From Kribbella caucasensis (lineage in GTDB: Bacteria > Actinomycetota > Actinomycetes > Propionibacteriales > Kribbellaceae): a stretch of DNA of 64,000 nucleotides. The translations under genes and the position numbers were made by a program. This document shows positions 60,038 to 64,000 of this stretch, in pieces. Position 1 is the first letter of the stretch, and the number at the start of each line of letters is the position of its first letter. Under the pieces are notes generated by a model. The model did no database searches. It saw only the letters and a list, made by a program, of their open reading frames with translations, and was not told the origin of the DNA. Location: NCBI RefSeq assembly GCF_004361855.1, contig NZ_SNWQ01000008.1, positions 62,001-126,000 on the forward strand, given 5' to 3'.

Positions 60038-61012
60038 ATGCGCGCGATCAGGCTGCACGAGTTCGGTCCGGCGGAGAATCTGGTCTTCGAACAGGTGCCG
60101 GATCCCGTACCGGCCGCTGGTCAGGTGCTCATCGTCGTCGAGGCGGCCGGGGTCCATCTGCTCGACACAGTACTCCGTGCGGGGACGGCCGGCGGTGGGC
60201 CGGTGCCGCCGCCCGAGTTGCCCACGATTCCCGGTCGCGAAGTCGCGGGCCGGGTGGAATCCGTTGGCGAGGGCGTCGACCAGGCCTGGATCGGCAAGCG
60301 GGTCGTGGTGCACCTCGGACCGGTGCCGGGCGGCTACGCGGAGAAGGCGGTCGCCAAGGTCGAGTCGCTTTACGAGATCCCTGACCATCTCGACGCCGCG
60401 ACGGCCGTGGCGACCATCGGTACCGGCCGGACTGCCATCGGCATTCTCGAGCAGGCTGCCGTCACCGCCGACGACGTCGTCCTCATCACCGCGGCGGCAG
60501 GTGGGATGGGCAGCCTCTTCGTCCAGTACGCCCGCAACGCCGGCGCAACGGTGATCGGCCTGGCCGGAGGACCCGACAAGGCCCGCCTGGTCCGCGGACT
60601 CGGCGCACACCTAGCCGTCGACTACACCGAGCTGTACTGGAGCGCCCGGGTCCGCGAGTACCTCGGCGACCGCGCGGTGACCGTCGTGCTCGATGGCGTC
60701 GGCGGCGAAAGCGGCCAACGCGCCTTCGATCTCCTCGGGGTCGGCGGCCGGCTGCTGATGTTCGGCTGGTCCGGCGGCGGCCCGATCCAGCTGACCACGG
60801 ACGACCTGATGAGCCGAGGCCTCACGGCGACCTGGGCCATCGGCCCCAAACTGATGCACCGGCTCCGCGCCCTCGAATCAGCCGCCCTCACCGAGTCCGT
60901 CGAAGGCCGCTGGTCACCGCTGACCACCACCTTCCCCCTCGCCAAGGCCGCCGACGCCCACCGCGCCCTGGAGAACCGCGAAACCACCGGCAAGGTCGTG
61001 CTACTTCCGTAA
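60038..61012 (+). CDS. NADPH:quinone oxidoreductase-like MDR protein
   Basis: 324 residues from ATG 60038 behind AGAGGAGAAG. Zinc-free quinone oxidoreductase pattern: FEQVPDPVPAAGQVLIVVEAAGVHLLDTVLR, GREVAGRVESVGEGVD, Rossmann AAAGGMGSLFVQYARNAGATVIGLA. There are no catalytic zinc cysteines. It probably reduces quinones or enones with NADPH. A SoxR-box promoter fits redox-cycler induction, and Streptomyces SoxR is known to control oxidoreductases of this type. No soxR gene is in the window. Confidence 0.9.
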   Translation: MRAIRLHEFGPAENLVFEQVPDPVPAAGQVLIVVEAAGVHLLDTVLRAGTAGGGPVPPPELPTIPGREVAGRVESVGEGVDQAWIGKRVVVHLGPVPGGYAEKAVAKVESLYEIPDHLDAATAVATIGTGRTAIGILEQAAVTADDVVLITAAAGGMGSLFVQYARNAGATVIGLAGGPDKARLVRGLGAHLAVDYTELYWSARVREYLGDRAVTVVLDGVGGESGQRAFDLLGVGGRLLMFGWSGGGPIQLTTDDLMSRGLTATWAIGPKLMHRLRALESAALTESVEGRWSPLTTTFPLAKAADAHRALENRETTGKVVLLP

Positions 61013-61020
61013 CGTACGAA

Positions 61021-61064
61021 AGCTGCAGCAGCCCTTCACCGCCACCGGAAGGGCTGCTGCAGCT
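61021..61064. terminator. Bidirectional hairpin terminator between convergent genes
   Basis: A perfect 17-base stem (AGCTGCAGCAGCCCTTC and complement) around a 10-base loop, eight bases after the oxidoreductase stop and seven before the peptidase stop at 61071. Confidence 0.85.
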
Positions 61065-61070
61065 GCGGGC

Positions 61071-64000
61071 TTACCAGATCGTGTAGCCGAAAGTGGTACT
61101 GCCGCTCGCCCCACCACTGTCGGTCCCAGTCACTGTTGTCGTGTAAGAGCCGCGGCTGGTCGGCGTCCCCGAGATGACCCCGGCCGAACTGATCGACAGA
61201 CCGGCAGGCAACCCGGTCGCCCGGAAAGTGATCGGCCGTCCCGTACTCGAGGTCGCCCGGATCTGCAGCGGGAAGCTCTGCCAACCGACGAATCCGTACT
61301 GGTTGCCCGGGTTCTGCACAGTCACCGTCCCGGTCGACGTCCCCGTCACAGCCAGGCTGTACGTCGCCTCGTGGCTGACCGCCCCGGTTCCCTTCACCGT
61401 CACCTGGTAAGTCCCGGCCGGAGTCGACGTCGACGTCGCCAAGGTGAGCCTCGACGAATCACCTGAAGTCACCGAAGACGGCGAGAACGTGGCCGTCGCA
61501 CCCGTCGGCAGACCGATCGCGGACAACTGCACCGTTTGCGGGTCGCCGCTGACGGTCGTAGTACTGACTGTCGTCTGCACCGAACTGCCGGCCGCGACGG
61601 ATCCCGAGGACGGGCTCACCGACAGCGAGAAGTCGTCGTCCGACGGCGGGTTGTCGCTCACGGCAAGCTTCCACAACCCGTACGCCGCCGCGTCGGCACT
61701 GCGGTCCAGAACCGTCGAGGCGACGTTCGCCGGATACTTGTCACACGCGGCGTGGTAGCACGGGTCATACGCCGAACCCGAAGTACCGCCCCACTTCTGT
61801 GCCTGCGCCGTCGTCTTGCGTGCACTCGCACCCGAGGCGACCCCGCTGGTCGGGATCCCGGCGTTCTTGAAGGACGCGTCGTCGGACCGTCCGGCGCCCT
61901 CGGTGTTCTCCTCCGGCTGCAGGTTCAGCCCGTCGTAGAACGCCTTCAGCACCTGGCCGGTCTCGGTGCTGATGTTGTTGACGAAGTAGCCGGCGTTGAC
62001 CGATCCGACCATGTCGAAGTTCAGGTACGCCTTGATCTTCGACCGATCGGCCGAGGACAGCTGGCCGACGTAGTACTCCGAGCCGTTCAGCCCCTGTTCC
62101 TCATCGGTCCACCAGCCGAACCGCACGTGCCTGGCCAGCGCCGGGTTCTTCGCCGCGAGCGCCAATGCCGTCTCGAGGATCACGGCCGAACCGGTCGCGT
62201 TGTCGTTGCTCCCCGGACCGGCACTCACGCCGTCCAGGTGTGCGCCGAGCATCACGACCTGGTTGGCGTCACCACCCGGGTAGTCGGCGATCACGTTGTC
62301 CGACGGGTAGACGCAGTTCGTGCAACGCTGCTTCACGACGGTGAACCCGGCATCGCGCAGCTTCTGCTCAACGTAGTTCACAGACGCCGTGTAGCCCGCA
62401 CTACCCGCCCGGCGATGCCCACCGTTGTTGTCAGCGGCCTGTTGCAGAGCGGCGACATGCGCCTTCACCTTCTCCACATCGAGGTCCGGTACGCCGGCGG
62501 GCGGGGCGGTCCCGCCGACGGTGAGCCGGTACGTCGCGGTCCGGTCGACGGCCGTTCCGTCACCGGTGATCTGTACGTCGTAACTGCCGTCGGGCGTGCT
62601 GGACGTTGTGCTGATCGTCAGCGTCGACGAGTTGCCCGACTGCACGGACGAGGGCTCGAACGATGCGGTCGCACCCGACGGCAGACCGGTCGCACTCAAC
62701 TGGACGGTCTGCGCCGAGCCGTTGCCGATCACGGTGTTCACCGTCGCCGTCACGGACTCCCCCGGCTTGACCGAACCACTCGCCGGCGAGACGGACATGG
62801 TGAAGTCGTTGCCGGTCGCCGTACAGGTGCTCTCCCCGGAGTGGGTGCCCAGGGCAACCGCGTCCCAGGCCGCTTTCACCTTCGCGTGCAGGGCGCAGCC
62901 GCTGTCGAGGTTCTTGGCCGCCGCCAGCGTCGCCACCCGCCACTCCGGGTAGCTCATGTTGGAGGTCTTGGCGAGCATCGTGTTGTAGAAGATCTTGCAG
63001 GCTTCCTGGTGACCGATACCGGTGATCGTGCTGTTGTTGCAGGTCGGGCTGGCCGGCTTGCCGTTGCCCGGGTTGCTCCCCTCGGCGAGCAGGTAGAACC
63101 AGTGGTTCATCGGGCCGGCCGCGGCGTGCACGGACGACGGCAGGCTGGTGGAGTAGCAGTTCGGATGACCGGAGATCTTGGCCGGCTCGTACATGTACCG
63201 GATCGGGCCGCTGCCTTGCAGGTTGATCTCCTCACCGACCTCGTAGTCCGGTGGGTCGTTCGGGTTGTTCAGGTAGTGCTCGGTCAGCGTGCCCCAGATG
63301 TCCGCGACCGACTCCTGGGACGGATGGCCGGAGATCCCACCGGGCGTCTTGGCGTCCAGGCCGTGCCCGTACTCGTGCGCGACCACGTCGGTCCCGGTGA
63401 TCCACTGCCGGCTGTTGTTGTAGCCGAACACCACGCCGTCCGGGTTGCTCTGGTGACCCCAGTACGCGTTGACGTCGCCCAGTCCGACCAGGGCGTCGGC
63501 CCAGCGCCCCTGCCCGTCAAGGCCGTTGCGCCCGTACCAGTCCTTGAGCATGTTCCACTCGCCGGCCGCGACGTACATAACGTCGACACACCCGGCTTCC
63601 TTGTCGGTCTTGGAGGTACTCCCCCAGACGTCGTCCGGTCCGGAGTACACGGTCCCGGTGCTGTAGTCGGCACACCGCAGGTTGGGGCGGCCCGGGTCGC
63701 TCATCGTGTACTGCGAACCGCTCTGGGTCGTCCCGAACGACAGGTTCGCGCCGTTCCACACACCCGTACCGGTGCCGGATGCGGTCTGCTCGATCGAGTG
63801 GACGACCTTGCCGGACCGGGCATCGACGTACACCTGCTGCCTGCTCGCCTCGTCGTCGTGCGTGCCCTGCACGATCGTCTCCCAGGCGAGCACGGGCTTG
63901 GCGCCGCCCGCGTACACGACCAGTGTGGGATCACCGTTGGCCGGTTTGCCCTGGTCGATCGCCTTTGTCGCTGTCCGCTTGGCTGTGGCCTTGCTGATCA
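61071..64000 (-). CDS. Secreted M4-M28 double metallopeptidase (N-terminus beyond window)
   Basis: At least 976 residues, open to the right edge, so the signal peptide and most of the propeptide are missing. In order: end of an FTP/PepSY-type propeptide; thermolysin-like M4 domain with VVAHEYGHGLD (HExxH) and ESVADIWG; an Ig-like domain (FTMSVSPASGSVKPGES...); an M28 aminopeptidase with GAHLDGVSAGPGSNDNATGSA and DEEQGLNGSEYY; a second copy of the Ig-like domain (FSLSVSPSSGSVAAGSS...); and a C-terminal putative Ig domain (GLPAGLSISSAGVISGTPT). It should digest extracellular protein both inside chains and from the N-terminus. Fusion of M4 and M28 is uncommon. Confidence 0.92.
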   Translation of the reverse strand, partial: ISKATAKRTATKAIDQGKPANGDPTLVVYAGGAKPVLAWETIVQGTHDDEASRQQVYVDARSGKVVHSIEQTASGTGTGVWNGANLSFGTTQSGSQYTMSDPGRPNLRCADYSTGTVYSGPDDVWGSTSKTDKEAGCVDVMYVAAGEWNMLKDWYGRNGLDGQGRWADALVGLGDVNAYWGHQSNPDGVVFGYNNSRQWITGTDVVAHEYGHGLDAKTPGGISGHPSQESVADIWGTLTEHYLNNPNDPPDYEVGEEINLQGSGPIRYMYEPAKISGHPNCYSTSLPSSVHAAAGPMNHWFYLLAEGSNPGNGKPASPTCNNSTITGIGHQEACKIFYNTMLAKTSNMSYPEWRVATLAAAKNLDSGCALHAKVKAAWDAVALGTHSGESTCTATGNDFTMSVSPASGSVKPGESVTATVNTVIGNGSAQTVQLSATGLPSGATASFEPSSVQSGNSSTLTISTTSSTPDGSYDVQITGDGTAVDRTATYRLTVGGTAPPAGVPDLDVEKVKAHVAALQQAADNNGGHRRAGSAGYTASVNYVEQKLRDAGFTVVKQRCTNCVYPSDNVIADYPGGDANQVVMLGAHLDGVSAGPGSNDNATGSAVILETALALAAKNPALARHVRFGWWTDEEQGLNGSEYYVGQLSSADRSKIKAYLNFDMVGSVNAGYFVNNISTETGQVLKAFYDGLNLQPEENTEGAGRSDDASFKNAGIPTSGVASGASARKTTAQAQKWGGTSGSAYDPCYHAACDKYPANVASTVLDRSADAAAYGLWKLAVSDNPPSDDDFSLSVSPSSGSVAAGSSVQTTVSTTTVSGDPQTVQLSAIGLPTGATATFSPSSVTSGDSSRLTLATSTSTPAGTYQVTVKGTGAVSHEATYSLAVTGTSTGTVTVQNPGNQYGFVGWQSFPLQIRATSSTGRPITFRATGLPAGLSISSAGVISGTPTSRGSYTTTVTGTDSGGASGSTTFGYTIW

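Overview
The window is about 70% G+C, with many GTG/TTG starts, frequent ATGA/GTGA gene overlaps and many leaderless promoters. It carries a mycobacterial-type phosphatidylinositol-mannoside (PIM) lipid cluster. All of this points to an actinobacterial chromosome. The gene mix and the frequent GTAC-containing codons fit the Kribbella/Nocardioidaceae group, but that placement is inference. I saw no phage, transposase, plasmid or CRISPR.

Layout. 1-2.1 kb: three overlapping minus-strand genes (TPR-AAA+ ATPase cut by the edge, TPR membrane protein, membrane protein). 2.2-4.8 kb: HIT protein, MFS transporter, ECF sigma factor with zinc-finger anti-sigma. 4.8-14.5 kb: the cluster thrS - HIT - pgsA - acyltransferase - pimA, which is contiguous in mycobacteria but is split here by about 4 kb holding a lipoprotein, a zinc-ribbon protein, a MerR regulator and a DrrAB-like ABC exporter. 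14.7-17.6 kb: an internally deleted ABC ATPase coupled to a DedA protein, a 20-bp tandem repeat array and a ParA/MinD-like ATPase. 17.7-25.1 kb: a two-component system whose kinase has an extra C-terminal domain, a GntR/LacI-type regulator, SDR, GT39-like glycosyltransferase and serine hydrolase.

25.2-30.1 kb: tRNA-Val(CAC), then a tRNA-Gly-Cys-Val cluster present twice as about 420-bp direct repeats around an FMN-binding protein and an ECF41-like sigma factor with an exact ECF41-type promoter. 30-37.8 kb: SDR, rsgA, YihY/BrkB-like membrane protein, AidB-like acyl-CoA dehydrogenase, a ZTP riboswitch with glyA, and MarR and ArsR regulators. 37.9-43.7 kb: assimilatory sulfate reduction operon (Cys-codon leader peptide, sulfite reductase, 49-residue zinc-ribbon protein, cysH, cysD, cysN, sirohydrochlorin chelatase) closed by a strong terminator.

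43.9-50.9 kb: sarcosine-oxidase-like enzyme, MarR/DoxX pair, a truncated quinone oxidoreductase, an APH-type kinase, a large LuxR (LAL) regulator and a small secreted protein. 51.1-52.4 kb: a toxin-antitoxin-like operon, with a ribbon-helix-helix protein coupled to a Fic/Doc-like domain fused to ClpC N-terminal repeats and an internal Shine-Dalgarno start at the fusion joint. This is the most unusual system in the window. 52.5-64 kb: membrane protein, PPK2, two paralogous secreted proteins, ZapE-like ATPase, frameshifted GH1 beta-glucosidase with a divergent ROK repressor, a quinone oxidoreductase behind a SoxR-box promoter, and a secreted M4-M28 peptidase fusion running off the right edge.
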